A DNA stretch of 64,000 nucleotides. It comes from Burkholderiales bacterium. Its GTDB lineage: Bacteria > Pseudomonadota > Gammaproteobacteria > Burkholderiales > Burkholderiaceae_E. This document shows, piece by piece, positions 9,811-21,349 of the stretch. Where the stretch lies: NCBI GenBank assembly GCA_027487815.1, contig JAIYCW010000017.1:186001-250000 (forward strand). The letters run 5' to 3'. Under the pieces are notes generated by a model, which saw only the letters and a program-made list of their open reading frames with translations, had not been told where the DNA came from and did not search any database. Position 1 is the first letter of the stretch; the number at the start of each line of letters is the position of its first letter. The position numbers and the translations under genes were made by a program.

Positions 9811-9886
9811 TGGGGTGGATGATGGGATTCGAACCCACGACGACCGGAATCACAATCCGGGACTCTACCACTGAGCTACACCCACC
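9811..9886 (-). tRNA. tRNA-His (anticodon GTG)
   Basis: 76 nt folding as a cloverleaf: acceptor GGTGGGT paired with ATCCACC, the extra 5' G of histidine tRNAs opposite the discriminator C, D-loop AGCTCAGTGGTAGAG, anticodon loop ATTGTGATT, T-arm GTGGGTTCGAATCCCAT, encoded CCA. Last of three tRNAs on the minus strand; the kinase coding sequence begins essentially at its 3' end. Confidence 0.97.
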
Positions 9887-9897
9887 ATTGATAACCT

Positions 9898-9974
<77 letters not shown>

Positions 9975-10035
9975 TGAAGGCCGCAACAGGATAAGACTAG
10001 TCGGTGCTCTATGCCCATCGGCGTAGCTTATAGCT

Positions 10036-10112
10036 TGGTCGGGGCGAGAGGATTCGAACCTCCGGCCTCCTGCTCCCAAAGCAGGCGCTATACCAGGCTA
10101 AGCTACGCCCCG
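10036..10112 (-). tRNA. tRNA-Pro (anticodon TGG)
   Basis: 77 nt. Acceptor CGGGGCG pairs with CGCCCCG; anticodon stem CCTGC/GCAGG encloses TTTGGGA, giving anticodon TGG; T-arm GGAGGTTCGAATCCTCT; encoded CCA. First of the three tRNAs; a perfect -10 box lies just upstream. Confidence 0.97.
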
Positions 10113-10120
10113 GCAGGAAG

Positions 10121-10126
10121 ATTATA
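10121..10126 (-). promoter_or_regulatory. -10 element of the tRNA cluster promoter
   Basis: A perfect TATAAT lies 8 bases upstream of the first tRNA-Pro base, so transcription would begin almost at the mature 5' end. The -35 region 17 bases further up (CCAATA) is a poor match, so strength may come from flanking sequence. Confidence 0.6.
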
Positions 10127-10168
10127 CCGCACCTGAAGCGGCTTATTGGTCGACATGCTCAATGAATC

Positions 10169-11512
10169 TCAATTCAGTGCATCGGCGAGTCGCTGCGCAG
10201 CACCATCGGCGAGTGTTTTATCTTGCGCCTCGACCATCAAACGCAACAGTGGTTCAGTGCCCGATGCGCGGATCAAGACACGCCCGCTCGACCCGAGTTC
10301 TTGCTCTACCAATCGCGTTGCTTCACGCAGGCCCGCATGGTTTTTCCAGTCGAGATCGGTACCGATACGCACGTTGATCATCCGTTGTGGATAAAGCACG
10401 AGCTCACTGGCCAACTCAGCAAGCGACAAGCCTGATCGACGCATGGCGGCCAAGATCTGCAGCGCACTTACCGTCCCATCGCCAGTGCTGTGGCGATCAA
10501 GGCAAAGCAAATGCCCGGAGCTTTCACCACCGAATAGCCAGCCTTGCTCACGCAAGGCTTCGAGAACATAACGGTCGCCTACTTTGGCCCGAATGAAATC
10601 CACGCCGAGCTTGCGCAGGCCCTGTTCGAGAGCGAGATTGCTCATCAGGGTGCCAACCACTCCGGGAACGGTCTGTCCGAGGGCGAGTCGATCGCGCACC
10701 ATGATGTAAAGCAGCTCGTCGCCGTTATAAATGCGTCCTGTGGCATCGCACAGCACAATCCGATCGGCATCGCCATCCAGAGCAATGCCAAGATCGGCAC
10801 CATGTTTAAGCACTGCTTCGCACATCGACTCCGGATGGGTCGCGCCGACATGGTCATTAATGTTGGTGCCATTGGGTTGCGCACCGATAACAATAACCTC
10901 AGCTCCCAGCTCGTGAAACACGGCCGGTGCGGTTTGATAGGCTGCACCATGCGCCGCATCCACCACCAGCTTCAAGCCTCGCAAAGTCATGCTTGAGGGC
11001 ACAGTACCCTTGCAGAATTCGATATACCGCTCTGCCGCGCCTTCGAGGCGTTTGGCCTTGCCCAGATTCACTGAATCCACGCATCCCATCGGCTCGTCTA
11101 GGCGTGCCTCAATACGCAACTCAACTTCATCAGGCAACTTGTCGCCCTGGGCGGAGAAAAACTTGATGCCGTTATCGGCAAAAGGATTGTGCGAAGCACT
11201 GATTACCACGCCAGCGGCCAGTCTGAGCGCGCGAGTAAGATAGGCCACGCCGGGAGTTGGCAATGGCCCGGTCATCAACACATCAATACCCGCAGCAGAA
11301 AAGCCAGCCTCGAGAGCGGCTTCCAGCATATAACCGGAAATCCGCGTGTCCTTGCCAATCAGCACCGCCGGGCGATTGGCGCCCCCCGGTTCGCGATGAA
11401 CTGCCAGCTCGCAGCCCGCAGCGTAACCCAGGCGCATGACGAAATCCGGTGTGATCGGTGCTTGTCCGACCGTACCCCTCACACCATCCGTTCCAAAATA
11501 TCTGCGTCCCAT
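10169..11512 (-). CDS. glmM: Phosphoglucosamine mutase
   Basis: Converts glucosamine-6-phosphate to glucosamine-1-phosphate for peptidoglycan and lipopolysaccharide synthesis. 447 aa from the ATG at 11512 ([13 protein letters not shown]). The phosphoserine loop is [16 protein letters not shown] with catalytic S107; the metal loop is DGDADR; the C-terminal phosphate-binding loop is [10 protein letters not shown]. All are intact and length is normal. It follows folP on the same strand, as is usual in proteobacteria, and the tRNA cluster begins 56 bases after its stop. Confidence 0.97.
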   Translation of the reverse strand: MGRRYFGTDGVRGTVGQAPITPDFVMRLGYAAGCELAVHREPGGANRPAVLIGKDTRISGYMLEAALEAGFSAAGIDVLMTGPLPTPGVAYLTRALRLAAGVVISASHNPFADNGIKFFSAQGDKLPDEVELRIEARLDEPMGCVDSVNLGKAKRLEGAAERYIEFCKGTVPSSMTLRGLKLVVDAAHGAAYQTAPAVFHELGAEVIVIGAQPNGTNINDHVGATHPESMCEAVLKHGADLGIALDGDADRIVLCDATGRIYNGDELLYIMVRDRLALGQTVPGVVGTLMSNLALEQGLRKLGVDFIRAKVGDRYVLEALREQGWLFGGESSGHLLCLDRHSTGDGTVSALQILAAMRRSGLSLAELASELVLYPQRMINVRIGTDLDWKNHAGLREATRLVEQELGSSGRVLIRASGTEPLLRLMVEAQDKTLADGAAQRLADALN

Positions 11513-11534
11513 GCTCGAATCTCTTATCGTTAAT

Positions 11535-12368
11535 CTAATCGACGATAGCCCGCCAAACTCGCAGGGCATCTACCGTTTCCCTCACATCATGTACCCGCAC
11601 AAAAGCAGCGCCTTGCGCCACTGAGGCCAATGCACCGGCAACTGACCCCGCCAACCGGCGCTCAACTGGCTGGCCGGTAAGCTGACCCACCATTGACTTG
11701 CGCGATAAGCCGATCAACACCGGCCGCTCAAACACTTCCAAGCAGGAGAGTTCGCGCAACAAGGCCAGGTTGTGATCCAAAGTCTTGCCAAAACCAATGC
11801 CTGGGTCGAGCACAATCCTTTCCAGCGCAACCCCGGCTAACTGCAGGATTTCCACCTGACGGTAGAGAAACGCGCTGACCTCGTCGACCACGGACCGATA
11901 AGCGGGAGATTGCTGCATGGTTGATGGATCACCTTGCATATGCATGACACAAAGCGCGCACCTGGATGCAACTACCGCCGCCACCGCCTGGGGATCACAA
12001 AATCCGCTGACGTCATTGATCATGTCGGCGCCTTCTGCAAGTACGGCTCGCATCACCGCAGGCTTGCGGGTATCTACCGAAATTGGTTTGCCAAGATCGC
12101 GTACCTGACGCAACACCGGCACCAGACGGGCGAGCTCGTTTTCAACCGAAATTTCCTGGGCGCCCGGGCGAGTGGATTCAGCGCCAATATCGAGAATATC
12201 GGCCCCGGCTTCAATCTGCTTGATGGCATGATCAATCGCTTCGTTGAGCGTGCCGAACTGACCACCGTCAGAAAAAGAATCGGGCGTGAGGTTAATCACG
12301 CCCATCACTAAAGGCCGGCTCAGCTCGAGATCGAACCGCCCGCAGGTCAGGCGAGGCGCTGGTGTCAT
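11535..12368 (-). CDS. folP: Dihydropteroate synthase
   Basis: Joins p-aminobenzoate to dihydropterin pyrophosphate in folate synthesis; target of sulfonamides. 277 aa TIM barrel: [15 protein letters not shown] near the N-terminus, GAESTRPGA (pterin/sulfa loop), [23 protein letters not shown]. All signature loops are present. It starts 21 bases after the ftsH stop and is followed by glmM after 22 bases, in the conserved ftsH-folP-glmM order. Confidence 0.97.
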   Translation of the reverse strand: MTPAPRLTCGRFDLELSRPLVMGVINLTPDSFSDGGQFGTLNEAIDHAIKQIEAGADILDIGAESTRPGAQEISVENELARLVPVLRQVRDLGKPISVDTRKPAVMRAVLAEGADMINDVSGFCDPQAVAAVVASRCALCVMHMQGDPSTMQQSPAYRSVVDEVSAFLYRQVEILQLAGVALERIVLDPGIGFGKTLDHNLALLRELSCLEVFERPVLIGLSRKSMVGQLTGQPVERRLAGSVAGALASVAQGAAFVRVHDVRETVDALRVWRAIVD

Positions 12369-12389
12369 CCAGCCGCCTTCACCCGGGCT

Positions 12390-14300
12390 TCAGGCTGCAG
12401 GGGTACTCGGTGAGGCAGGCCCCACCGCAGGAGTTGCCGCTGGAGCAGCCCCGGTTCCGGAACCACCGCTACTACCATTGCCAGTCGAGGGCTGCTTGGG
12501 AGGACGCGGCGCCCGACCCTGGCAAATATCTTCAATCTGCTCGGCATCAATGGTTTCCCATTCAAGCAAGGCCTTGGTCATCGCCTCGACCTTGTCGCGA
12601 TTACCCTCAAGGATCTTGCGCGCTACACCATATTGCTCATCAATGATCCGGCGGATTTCGCCGTCCACTTTGCGCATCGTCTCTTCGGATACGTTGGTGG
12701 TTTTGGTGATCGAACGGCCAAGAAATACTTCGCCCTCGTTCTCCGCGTACACCATGGGGCCCAGAGCATCACTCATGCCGTACCTGGTCACCATATCGCG
12801 GGCAATCCCGGTGGCTCGCTCGAAGTCGTTCGATGCGCCGGTGGTCATTTGGTCCATGAACAATTCTTCGGCAATCCGGCCGCCAAAGAGCACGGCAATC
12901 GTATTGAGCATGCGATCACGGTCCAGGCTGTAGCGATCAGAATCGGGAAGCTGCATCGTGACACCCAAGGCACGGCCACGTGGAATGATCGTTACCTTAT
13001 GCACTGGGTCTGTTTTTGGCAACAGCTTGGCGACAATCGCATGGCCAGACTCGTGATAGGCGGTGTTGCGACGCTCTTCTTCAGGCATCACGATGGAGCG
13101 CCGTTCGGCACCCATAATGATCTTGTCCTTGGCGCGCTCGAAGTCGTTCATATCCACCAGTCGCGCACTGCGACGAGCGGCAAACAGCGCGGCTTCGTTC
13201 ACGAGGTTGGCCAGATCAGCGCCCGAAAAGCCAGGTGTACCGCGCGAGAGAATATCGGCTCGCACATCCGGACCAATCGGCACCTTGCGCATATGCACAT
13301 TGAGGATCTGCTCACGCCCACGGATATCGGGCAAAGGCACGACAACCTGACGGTCAAAACGACCGGGGCGCAACAGGGCTGGATCCAGCACATCAGGACG
13401 ATTGGTTGCCGCGATCACAATCACGCCCTGGCCGGTTTCAAAGCCATCCATCTCGACCAGCATCTGATTCAGGGTTTGCTCGCGCTCGTCATTACCACCG
13501 CCCAAACCAGCGCCGCGCTGGCGGCCGACCGCATCAATCTCGTCGATAAAGATGATGCAAGGCGCGTGCTTTTTAGCGTTCTCAAACATGTCACGCACAC
13601 GGGCTGCACCGACACCGACGAACATCTCTACAAAGTCCGAGCCCGAGATGCTGAAGAAAGGCACCTTGGCTTCACCTGCAATCGCCTTGGCAAGCAAGGT
13701 TTTACCTGTACCGGGTGAACCCACCATCAATACGCCACGGGGAATCCGACCACCGAGCTTCTGAAACTTGGACGGATCGCGCAGGAAATCCACCAGCTCC
13801 TGAACCTCTTCCTTGGCCTCATCGCAACCGGCCACGTCGACAAAGGTGATGCTGTTGTTGGATTCATCGAGCATACGCGCTCGGCTCTTGCCGAAGGAAA
13901 ATGCTCCCCCGCGCCCGCCGCCTTGCATCTGGCGCATGAAAAACACCCACACGCCAATCAGCAGAAGCATCGGGAACCACGACACAAACACGTTTAGCAG
14001 GAAGCTTTGCTCTTCTTCGGCCTTGGCCTTGACCTGCACGCCATACTTCAGCAGATCGGACACCATCCAGACATCGCTGGGGGCATATACCGAATAAAAC
14101 TGCTTATCACGCGTGGTGACCTTGAGCTGGCGGCCTTCAATGCTGACAGACTCAACCCGCCCATCTTTGGCCTGGACCATGAAGTCGCTATACGACACAT
14201 CGGCTCCGCGGACCTGGCTCTTGTCGAACTGTTTGAACACGGTAAACAGCACAAAGGCAACAACCAGCCAGATACCTGCTTTGGAAAACCATTGATTCAC
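12390..14300 (-). CDS. ftsH: ATP-dependent membrane zinc metalloprotease FtsH
   Basis: Inner-membrane AAA+ protease for quality control and regulated proteolysis. I start at the GTG at 14300, 7 bases after an AGGAG; a TTG at 14306 is too close to that site. 636 aa. Two membrane segments (about residues 9-21 and 101-121) flank a small periplasmic domain; then Walker [11 protein letters not shown], Walker [12 protein letters not shown], the second region of homology [13 protein letters not shown], and zinc motif HESGH. The C-terminal tail is low-complexity Gly/Pro/Ala, as in many betaproteobacterial homologues. Confidence 0.97.
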   Translation of the reverse strand: MNQWFSKAGIWLVVAFVLFTVFKQFDKSQVRGADVSYSDFMVQAKDGRVESVSIEGRQLKVTTRDKQFYSVYAPSDVWMVSDLLKYGVQVKAKAEEEQSFLLNVFVSWFPMLLLIGVWVFFMRQMQGGGRGGAFSFGKSRARMLDESNNSITFVDVAGCDEAKEEVQELVDFLRDPSKFQKLGGRIPRGVLMVGSPGTGKTLLAKAIAGEAKVPFFSISGSDFVEMFVGVGAARVRDMFENAKKHAPCIIFIDEIDAVGRQRGAGLGGGNDEREQTLNQMLVEMDGFETGQGVIVIAATNRPDVLDPALLRPGRFDRQVVVPLPDIRGREQILNVHMRKVPIGPDVRADILSRGTPGFSGADLANLVNEAALFAARRSARLVDMNDFERAKDKIIMGAERRSIVMPEEERRNTAYHESGHAIVAKLLPKTDPVHKVTIIPRGRALGVTMQLPDSDRYSLDRDRMLNTIAVLFGGRIAEELFMDQMTTGASNDFERATGIARDMVTRYGMSDALGPMVYAENEGEVFLGRSITKTTNVSEETMRKVDGEIRRIIDEQYGVARKILEGNRDKVEAMTKALLEWETIDAEQIEDICQGRAPRPPKQPSTGNGSSGGSGTGAAPAATPAVGPASPSTPAA

Positions 14301-14411
14301 TGACAACTCCTAGAGGGCAGATAAGCCCTAACACGTTGATTCTACGCCGTTTCAATGCTGGTGCGGCCCGCCCATCCCGGCAAAAAGGCGATCAGCCATG
14401 ACAAGACAACA

Positions 14412-15065
14412 TCAGTGGGCCGGTTTGACGAATTTCAAGCCCCGTCCCAAGAGATATGTTTCCGCAGATTTGTCGCGGCTAGCCTTTGGTTTGCGGGGCT
14501 TTACCTGCACAAATACCTGTTTGAAACGCTCCACCAATTGGCTGTAGCCGCTGCCGTGGAAGCATTTCACCAACAAAACCCCATTGGGCTTGAGATGATC
14601 AATCGAAAACTGCAGGGCCATTTCGATCAGGTCGGCCATCCGCGCGGCATCGGCGATCTCTACTCCGCTAAGATTGGGTGCCATATCAGAAACCACCAGA
14701 TCCAGTTTGTTCTCTCCGATCAGGCTCTCCAATTGCGAAAGAACCGCATCTTCACGGAAATCACCCTGAATGAACTCCACATCCGCTATCGGCTCCATCG
14801 GCAACAGATCGAGGGCAACGATTCGCCCGAATATCCCGCCGCCGGGGGCTCCTGCCAGGCGTTCGCGCAGCACCTGAGACCACGCACCAGGTGTGCTCCC
14901 CAGGTCGACCACCTGTATGCCAGGCCGGATCAAATGCTCCTCCTCATCGATTTCCAGCAATTTGAAGGCCGCACGCGCCCGATAGCCATGTTTTTGGGCC
15001 AATTTCACATACGGATCGTTGCGGTGCTGGTCGAGCCAGGCTTTATTGAATTTGTTTTTTTTCAT
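14412..15065 (-). CDS. rlmE: 23S rRNA 2'-O-methyltransferase (U2552)
   Basis: Methylates U2552 of 23S rRNA late in 50S assembly. I start at the ATG at 15065 ([14 protein letters not shown]), 217 aa, rather than the TTG at 15086. SAM site [15 protein letters not shown]; the K-D-K-E tetrad of the FtsJ/RrmJ fold is represented by K in [11 protein letters not shown] in [12 protein letters not shown] in LLVKCFHG and E near the C-terminus ([10 protein letters not shown]). It lies upstream of ftsH in the conserved rlmE-ftsH order and is divergent from yhbY with only 20 bases between start codons. Confidence 0.96.
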   Translation of the reverse strand: MKKNKFNKAWLDQHRNDPYVKLAQKHGYRARAAFKLLEIDEEEHLIRPGIQVVDLGSTPGAWSQVLRERLAGAPGGGIFGRIVALDLLPMEPIADVEFIQGDFREDAVLSQLESLIGENKLDLVVSDMAPNLSGVEIADAARMADLIEMALQFSIDHLKPNGVLLVKCFHGSGYSQLVERFKQVFVQVKPRKPKASRDKSAETYLLGRGLKFVKPAH

Positions 15066-15085
15066 GTTTCGGTTAAGTTCGGGCA

Positions 15086-15574
15086 ATGACGACTAAACGA
15101 CCTAGTGCGCCAGCCGCGCCTGCTCCAAGCGAACCCTCCGCAGCGCTGACATTATCCCAGCAAGAGCGCAAAGCGCTTAAAGCGCAGGCCCATCATCTCG
15201 ACCCGGTAGTCATGCTTGGTGATTCCGGATTGACTGACGGGGTCCTGGCTGAGACCGATCGATCATTGGACTCCCACGGGTTGATCAAGGTGCGTGTGGG
15301 AGGTGAAAACAAGGAAGAGCGACAAGCCATAGCCCAGACCATGGCTGAAGCACTGCATTGTGCGGTTGTTCAGCAAATCGGCAAGCTGATTGTGCTTTGG
15401 CGCCCCAAACCACCGGAATCCGATAGCGCCAGCCGCCGCAAGCGCTCGCCGCGCGCCAATTTCAAGAAGACCCTGGCGGCTCAGGCAGAACTCGCTCCTA
15501 AAAAAGCCCCGGCCCGCAAGTCATTGGTGGCAATAACAGCAGCGAAAAAGCCACCGGCCCGCAAGCCCCGCTGA
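15086..15574 (+). CDS. yhbY: CRM-domain ribosome-assembly RNA-binding protein YhbY
   Basis: Small RNA-binding protein associated with pre-50S particles. 162 aa. The CRM domain spans residues about 24-111 ([20 protein letters not shown], then [10 protein letters not shown] and a GGENKEERQ loop where the family has a GxxG motif). E. coli YhbY is about 97 aa; here an added Lys/Ala/Pro-rich basic tail (about 112-162, with repeated KKAPARK / KKPPARK) likely contacts RNA. Divergent from rlmE, a common pairing in beta- and gammaproteobacteria. Confidence 0.93.
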   Translation: MTTKRPSAPAAPAPSEPSAALTLSQQERKALKAQAHHLDPVVMLGDSGLTDGVLAETDRSLDSHGLIKVRVGGENKEERQAIAQTMAEALHCAVVQQIGKLIVLWRPKPPESDSASRRKRSPRANFKKTLAAQAELAPKKAPARKSLVAITAAKKPPARKPR

Positions 15575-15587
15575 GCCGAAAAAAGCT

Positions 15588-16064
15588 TCAGAGGTAGCGC
15601 ACATCCAGGATTTCAACCTCGCGCACACCGCCCGGGGCCTGAATCGCTGCAACATCGCCCGCGTACTTGCCAATCAGGGCGCGAGCAATCGGACTGGAGA
15701 CAGAAATCTTGCCAGCTTTGAGGTCGGCCTCATCTTCGCCGACGATCTGATAAGTTTTCCTCTCCCCGTCGGCCAGGTATTCAATATCCACGGTGGAAGC
15801 AAACACCACCCGGCCTTCGGCATCGAGCAACTTGGGATCAATCACCTGGGCATTGCCGAGTTTGCCTTCCAGATCGGCTATCCGCCCTTCGATAAACCCC
15901 TGACGCTCCTTGGCGGCATCGTATTCGGCATTCTCGGAGAGGTCGCCTTGAGCGCGCGCCTCGGCAATCGCCGTAATCACCGCCGGGCGCTCAACGGTTT
16001 TGAGTTTGTGCAACTCGGCCTTGAGCAATTCGGCTCCGTGCACAGTAAGGGGAACGGTTGCCAT
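15588..16064 (-). CDS. greA: Transcription elongation factor GreA
   Basis: Stimulates cleavage of backtracked RNA by RNA polymerase. 158 aa, normal length. The N-terminal coiled coil carries the acidic tip ([15 protein letters not shown], with the D and E that position catalytic Mg) and the C-terminal FKBP-like domain includes [10 protein letters not shown]. Convergent with yhbY (13 bases between stops). It lies 45 bases downstream of carB on the same strand, the usual carA-carB-greA order. Confidence 0.97.
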   Translation of the reverse strand: MATVPLTVHGAELLKAELHKLKTVERPAVITAIAEARAQGDLSENAEYDAAKERQGFIEGRIADLEGKLGNAQVIDPKLLDAEGRVVFASTVDIEYLADGERKTYQIVGEDEADLKAGKISVSSPIARALIGKYAGDVAAIQAPGGVREVEILDVRYL

Positions 16065-16109
16065 TAAGCTTCTTTCAATATGTGGTTAAGCATGATCAGC
16101 GGCTGCAAA

Positions 16110-19100
16110 TCACGCGGCCAGTCGGCGATGCAGGTCTTGCAGGCTATAAACATCCATGACCCCGAGCTGCTTCATGCCTTGTACTGCGGCCAAGGCTCCG
16201 GCAATCGTGGTGTAGGTCACGACCCGCTGAGCCAGCGCGGTGGTGCGGATCGCGCGTGAGTCAGCAATTGCACTGCGTTTTTCCTCAACCGTGTTGATGA
16301 CCATGGTGATCTGACCATTTTTCATCTGATCCACGATATTGGGGCGGCCTTCCTGAACCTTGTTGATCGCAGTGACAGCAATGCCAGCAGCACTGATCGC
16401 AGCCGCCGTACCCTTGGTGGCCACGAGCTTGAAGCCCATCGCCGCAAGATCGCGCGCCGCCTCCACTGCCTTGGGCTTGTCGGGGTTTTTCACCGAGATG
16501 AACACCGTACCCTGGGTGGGCAAACGCACGCCAGCGCCCAATTGCGACTTCACAAAGGCTTCGCCAAAGGTGGGGCCCACGCCCATCACTTCGCCGGTCG
16601 ATTTCATTTCAGGCCCGAGAATCGTATCCACGCCGGGAAACTTCACGAAAGGAAACACCGCTTCCTTGACGGAGAAGTAAGGCAATTCAACCTCAGCGCC
16701 AACGCCTTGCGCATCCAGTGACTGGCCCACCATGCAGCGTGCGGCAATCTTGGCCAGCTGCAGCCCCGAGGCCTTGGAAACAAACGGCACAGTACGCGAA
16801 GCCCGGGGATTCACCTCCAGCACATACACCAGATCTTCCTGGCCCTCGGCTCCGAGCTGAACTGCAAATTGCACATTCATCAACCCGCTTACATTCAGCG
16901 CTCTGGCCATCAATGCCGTTTGGCGCTTGATCTCCTCGACCAGCGTGGAAGACAGCGAATAGGGAGGCAGGGAGCAGGCCGAATCCCCTGAATGCACACC
17001 GGCCTGCTCGATATGTTCCATCACGCCGCCGATGAACACCCGCTCGCCGTCGCACAAACAGTCCACGTCGACTTCAATCGCATCGTTCAGGAAACGATCC
17101 AGCAACACCGGGCTATCGTTGGACACGCGCACGGCTTCACGCATATAGCGCTCAAGGTCGCGCTGCTCATGCACAATTTCCATTGCCCGACCACCCAACA
17201 CATAGCTGGGGCGCACGACCAGGGGATAGCCAATTTCCTGGGCCAGGGCCAATGCTTCGGCCTCGGTGCGCGCAGTGCGATTGGCGGGTTGGCGCAATCC
17301 GAGCTTCACCAGCAACTTCTGGAAGCGCTCACGATCCTCGGCAATATCAATCGACTCAGGTGAAGTGCCGATGATCGGCACGCCTGCGGCCTCCAGAGCC
17401 TTGGCCAGCTTGAGCGGTGTTTGCCCGCCGTATTGCACGATCACGCCAAGGGGCTTTTCCTTATCCACGATCTCCAATACGTCCTCAAGGGTGAGGGGCT
17501 CGAAGTACAGGCGATCCGAGGTGTCGTAATCAGTAGAGACGGTTTCGGGATTGCAGTTCACCATGATGGTTTCATAGCCATCTTCGCGCAGGGCGAGTGC
17601 GGCATGCACGCAGCAATAGTCAAACTCAATGCCCTGCCCGATCCGGTTGGGGCCGCCGCCCAGCACAATCACTTTCTTGCGATCGGTGGGCTCAGCCTCG
17701 CACTCGTCTTCATACGTCGAGTACATATAGGCGGTGGAGGTCGCAAATTCTGCAGCGCAGGTGTCAACCCGCTTATAGACCGGACGAACGCCCAGCTTAT
17801 GGCGCAGCTTGCGAATCTCATGCTCGTTGGTGTCCAGCAGATAGGCGAGGCGACGATCCGAAAAACCCTTGCGCTTGAGTTGGCGCAGTGAATTGGTATC
17901 CAGCTCAGCCAGGGTGCGCTTTTCCAGCGCCAGCTCCAGATCCACAATCTCCTTGATCTGGGCCAAAAACCAGGGATCGATATGCGTCAGGGCATGCACT
18001 TCATCCAGGGTAAAACCCTGAGCAAAGGCATCGCCCACATACCAAATCCGCTCCGGGCCGGGCTCGCCCAATTCTTCTTCAATCACCTGACGATCCGTGG
18101 TCTTTTGATTCAGCCCATCCACGCCCACTTCCAGGCCACGCAGTGCCTTTTGAAAGCTCTCCTGAAAGCTGCGCCCGATGGCCATCACCTCCCCCACTGA
18201 CTTCATTTGAGTCGTGAGATGGGAATCGGCTTGCGGAAACTTCTCAAACGCAAACCGTGGCACCTTGGTGACGACATAGTCAATCGAAGGCTCGAAGGAA
18301 GCAGGCGTTGCCCCGCCTGTGATGTCGTTACGCAGTTCGTCCAGGGTGTAACCGACCGCAAGTTTGGCGGCCACCTTGGCAATTGGAAATCCTGTGGCTT
18401 TGGAGGCAAGCGCGGAGGAGCGCGAAACCCTTGGATTCATTTCAATCACGATCATGCGACCGTTGGCAGGATTGATTGAAAACTGCACATTCGAGCCGCC
18501 GGTATCAACCCCAATCTCACGCAGGATCGCAATCGACGCATTACGCATCAACTGATATTCCTTGTCGGTGAGGGTTTGCGCCGGCGCAACGGTGATCGAA
18601 TCACCAGTGTGGATGCCCATCGGATCCAGATTCTCGATGGCGCACACGATGATGCAGTTGTCGGCAGTGTCGCGCACCACTTCCATCTCGAATTCTTTCC
18701 AGCCGATCAAACTCTCTTCGATCAGCAACTCCGATGTGGGCGAGGCTTCCAGACCGCGCTTGCAAATGGTTTCAAACTCTTCGGCGTTGTAAGCAATACC
18801 ACCGCCCGTGCCGCCCAAGGTGAAGCTCGGACGAATCACCGCCGGGAACCCATCGGTGCCCACTTCTTCCCCAATGCGGCGCTGAACTTCCCAGGCCTCT
18901 TGCATCGAATGCGCAATGCCTGATTTGGCCGAAGCCAGGCCGATGCTGGTCATCGCATCCTTGAACTTCAGCCGATCCTCAGCCTTCTCGATCGCGGCAG
19001 GACGCGCACCAATCAACTCGACGCCGTACTTCTCAAGCACGCCATGCTTGTGAAGATCCAGCGCACAGTTCAGCGCGGTTTGGCCGCCCATGGTCGGCAA

Positions 19101-19358
19101 GATTGCATCGGGCCGCTCCTTGGCAATGATCTGCTCAACCACCTGCCAGGTGATCGGCTCAATATAAGTGACATCGGCCGTTTCAGGGTCAGTCATGATG
19201 GTGGCCGGATTGCTGTTGACCAGCACCACCTTGAAGCCCTCTTCACGCAATGCCTTGCAGGCCTGAGCGCCGGAGTAATCAAACTCGCAAGCCTGCCCGA
19301 TGATGATGGGCCCGGCACCGATGATAAGAATGGTGTGGAGGTCAGAACGTTTTGGCAT
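16110..19358 (-). CDS. carB: Carbamoyl-phosphate synthase, large subunit
   Basis: Makes carbamoyl phosphate for arginine and pyrimidines using ammonia from CarA. I start at the ATG at 19358 ([18 protein letters not shown]), 1082 aa; E. coli CarB is 1073. Two homologous ATP-grasp halves are visible ([13 protein letters not shown] in the first, [12 protein letters not shown] in the second), an oligomerisation region between them, and a C-terminal MGS-like allosteric domain (about residues 940-1082) where UMP and ornithine act in E. coli. No frameshift seen. Confidence 0.98.
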   Translation of the reverse strand: MPKRSDLHTILIIGAGPIIIGQACEFDYSGAQACKALREEGFKVVLVNSNPATIMTDPETADVTYIEPITWQVVEQIIAKERPDAILPTMGGQTALNCALDLHKHGVLEKYGVELIGARPAAIEKAEDRLKFKDAMTSIGLASAKSGIAHSMQEAWEVQRRIGEEVGTDGFPAVIRPSFTLGGTGGGIAYNAEEFETICKRGLEASPTSELLIEESLIGWKEFEMEVVRDTADNCIIVCAIENLDPMGIHTGDSITVAPAQTLTDKEYQLMRNASIAILREIGVDTGGSNVQFSINPANGRMIVIEMNPRVSRSSALASKATGFPIAKVAAKLAVGYTLDELRNDITGGATPASFEPSIDYVVTKVPRFAFEKFPQADSHLTTQMKSVGEVMAIGRSFQESFQKALRGLEVGVDGLNQKTTDRQVIEEELGEPGPERIWYVGDAFAQGFTLDEVHALTHIDPWFLAQIKEIVDLELALEKRTLAELDTNSLRQLKRKGFSDRRLAYLLDTNEHEIRKLRHKLGVRPVYKRVDTCAAEFATSTAYMYSTYEDECEAEPTDRKKVIVLGGGPNRIGQGIEFDYCCVHAALALREDGYETIMVNCNPETVSTDYDTSDRLYFEPLTLEDVLEIVDKEKPLGVIVQYGGQTPLKLAKALEAAGVPIIGTSPESIDIAEDRERFQKLLVKLGLRQPANRTARTEAEALALAQEIGYPLVVRPSYVLGGRAMEIVHEQRDLERYMREAVRVSNDSPVLLDRFLNDAIEVDVDCLCDGERVFIGGVMEHIEQAGVHSGDSACSLPPYSLSSTLVEEIKRQTALMARALNVSGLMNVQFAVQLGAEGQEDLVYVLEVNPRASRTVPFVSKASGLQLAKIAARCMVGQSLDAQGVGAEVELPYFSVKEAVFPFVKFPGVDTILGPEMKSTGEVMGVGPTFGEAFVKSQLGAGVRLPTQGTVFISVKNPDKPKAVEAARDLAAMGFKLVATKGTAAAISAAGIAVTAINKVQEGRPNIVDQMKNGQITMVINTVEEKRSAIADSRAIRTTALAQRVVTYTTIAGALAAVQGMKQLGVMDVYSLQDLHRRLAA

Positions 19359-19404
19359 GAGAGGCTCGTTGTTTTGCTTTTTCTTGGCTCGGGGCAGCAA
19401 CTGC

Positions 19405-20574
19405 TTATTGAGGCCGTGGTGTCGCGATCATCAGATCAATAAAGCGGTCAAACAAATACTGGATATCGTGCGGCCCGGGGCTGGCTTCCGGATGCCCCTG
19501 AAAGCAGAAGGCCGGCTTGTCGGTGCGGGCCAGACCCTGAATCGATCCGTCAAACAGGGACACATGGGTCACGCGCAGATTGGCTGGAAGACTTGAAGGG
19601 TCAACCGCAAAACCGTGATTCTGGCTGGTGATCGCGACTTTGCCGCTATCAAGATCCTTGACCGGATGGTTGGCACCATGGTGGCCAAACTTCATCTTGA
19701 GGGTTTTAGCCCCCGAGGCCAGACCCATGATCTGATGGCCCAGACAGATCCCAAAAGTTGGAATGCCACGCTCAATCAGGGCGCGACTCGCCGCAATTGC
19801 GTAATCGCAGGGCTCGGGATCCCCAGGGCCGTTGGAAAGAAAAATGCCATCGGGTTTGAGCGCCAAGGCTTGCTCTGCGCTCGCTTGCGCAGGCAGTACG
19901 GTGATATCGCAGCCCCGATCTGCCAGCAATCGCAGGATATTGCGCTTCACCCCGTAGTCAAAAGCCACCACCTTAAAACGGCGGCCCTGCACGGTAGCGG
20001 CCGAACGATCAGCATGGCCGACCCCGAGTTCCCAGGTACCTTCACGCCAGGCATATGGCTCCTTGACGCTGACCTCTTTGGCGAGATCCATGCCAGCCAA
20101 ACCGGCAAATTCGCGGGCGGCTTGCAACGCTGCCGCTTCGTCGATGACTTCCCCGGGGCCCGCAGCAACCAGGCAACCCGCCTGCGCACCTTTTTCACGC
20201 AGGATTCGGGTGAGCTTGCGTGTATCCAGCCCGGCGATGCCAGGCACTCCGTGTGCAACCAGATAGTCGCCCAAACTGGATTGCGAGCGAAAATTGGACA
20301 GCAATTGCGGCACGTCTCGCACTACCAGGCCAGCGGCATGTACGCCTGAGGATTCTGCGTCCTCATCATTCACACCGACATTGCCAATATGTGGATAGGT
20401 CAGGGTAACGATCTGGCGGCAATAACTGGGATCGGTGAGAATTTCCTGATAGCCGGTGAGCGCGGTGTTAAACACCACTTCACCAACACGCTGCACGGCA
20501 GCACCAAAAGACCAGCCGCGAAATATCGAGCCATCTGCCAGAACCAGCAGGGCGGGGGGATGAGAGGCAAACAC
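19405..20574 (-). CDS. carA: Carbamoyl-phosphate synthase, small (glutaminase) subunit
   Basis: Class I glutamine amidotransferase that feeds ammonia to CarB. 389 aa with a GTG start at 20574; a GGAG lies about 11 bases upstream. The N-terminal CarA-specific domain ([18 protein letters not shown]) is followed by the glutaminase domain with catalytic Cys in FGICLGHQ and the His/Glu pair in QGHPEASPG. carB starts 46 bases after its stop. Confidence 0.97.
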   Translation of the reverse strand: MFASHPPALLVLADGSIFRGWSFGAAVQRVGEVVFNTALTGYQEILTDPSYCRQIVTLTYPHIGNVGVNDEDAESSGVHAAGLVVRDVPQLLSNFRSQSSLGDYLVAHGVPGIAGLDTRKLTRILREKGAQAGCLVAAGPGEVIDEAAALQAAREFAGLAGMDLAKEVSVKEPYAWREGTWELGVGHADRSAATVQGRRFKVVAFDYGVKRNILRLLADRGCDITVLPAQASAEQALALKPDGIFLSNGPGDPEPCDYAIAASRALIERGIPTFGICLGHQIMGLASGAKTLKMKFGHHGANHPVKDLDSGKVAITSQNHGFAVDPSSLPANLRVTHVSLFDGSIQGLARTDKPAFCFQGHPEASPGPHDIQYLFDRFIDLMIATPRPQ

Positions 20575-20742
20575 GAGAGGGCTCCGAGGCGCTGCTTTAA
20601 CCCCGTTGCCAGGGCAAAACCGCCAGTTACCAAACTTTGATCAACCGGGCTTTGACTCACACAAAAGCGCGCAAAATCAAAACTCGACAACCCCTCATTT
20701 TAGCATGCGGCAAGCCTGCCCCCAGCCGCCTACTCAGCGCGA

Positions 20743-21255
20743 TCAATGATGCTTGTGTTCGCCCGCCTTGGCTCCGCGAGCCTGGCCGCTCACGAGCATC
20801 TCAAGCTGCACCGCGCCCGCTTTTTCAAAATTCAGGGTGATCGGAACCTTTTCACCTTCCTTGAGCGGCTGTTTGAGACCCATCAGCATCATATGCAAGC
20901 CCTCGGGGTGGGACTTGCCCATCACCACGGTCTGGCCAGGCTTGATCTCCACCGGCCCGATCTCGCGCATGCGCATGATGTTGTTCTCCATCTTCATCAC
21001 GTGAATCTCAACGCGCTCGGCGGCGGGGGTTGATGCACCCATCAATTTATCGGCCACCGAGCCCCTGTTTTCCAAAGTAGCCACAGCGCCGCCCGCTTGC
21101 GCGCCCGGAATGCTGGGCGAGGCAATCGCCTGGCGAATCCGCAAATCCTTTAACACCGCATCTTGCGCGTGTACGCCTGATGTCAGCAGCGCAACCGCCA
21201 ACCCAATGCCAGCGATCCCGGCCGGAAGACCCGGCGTAAATTTGAGAAGCTTCAT
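20743..21255 (-). CDS. Periplasmic copper chaperone of the PCu(A)C family
   Basis: Carries Cu(I) in the periplasm, typically to the CuA site of cytochrome oxidase. I start at the ATG at 21255, preceded by AGGA at good spacing (an ATG at 21270 is also possible): 170 aa with a cleavable signal peptide (about residues 1-31, ending SGVHA). The family copper motif is present: HVMKMENN..., a Met about 10 residues on, then HPEGLHMMLMGL. A His-rich C-terminus (GEHKHH) may add metal affinity. Minus strand, 168 bases before carA, and possibly independent of it. Confidence 0.9.
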   Translation of the reverse strand: MKLLKFTPGLPAGIAGIGLAVALLTSGVHAQDAVLKDLRIRQAIASPSIPGAQAGGAVATLENRGSVADKLMGASTPAAERVEIHVMKMENNIMRMREIGPVEIKPGQTVVMGKSHPEGLHMMLMGLKQPLKEGEKVPITLNFEKAGAVQLEMLVSGQARGAKAGEHKHH

Positions 21256-21349
21256 TTTATTGTCCTGCATAAAAACCAGAATGCTACCCCGAGCCCAGGC
21301 GCGATGGGTAAAGGCAGCATCCCCGGCAGGCTTGTCGCTTGAAAGAGCC

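Noticed and set aside
19615-20349. 244-codon + strand frame opposite carA
   Set aside because: Fully antisense to a complete carA gene and without domain character.
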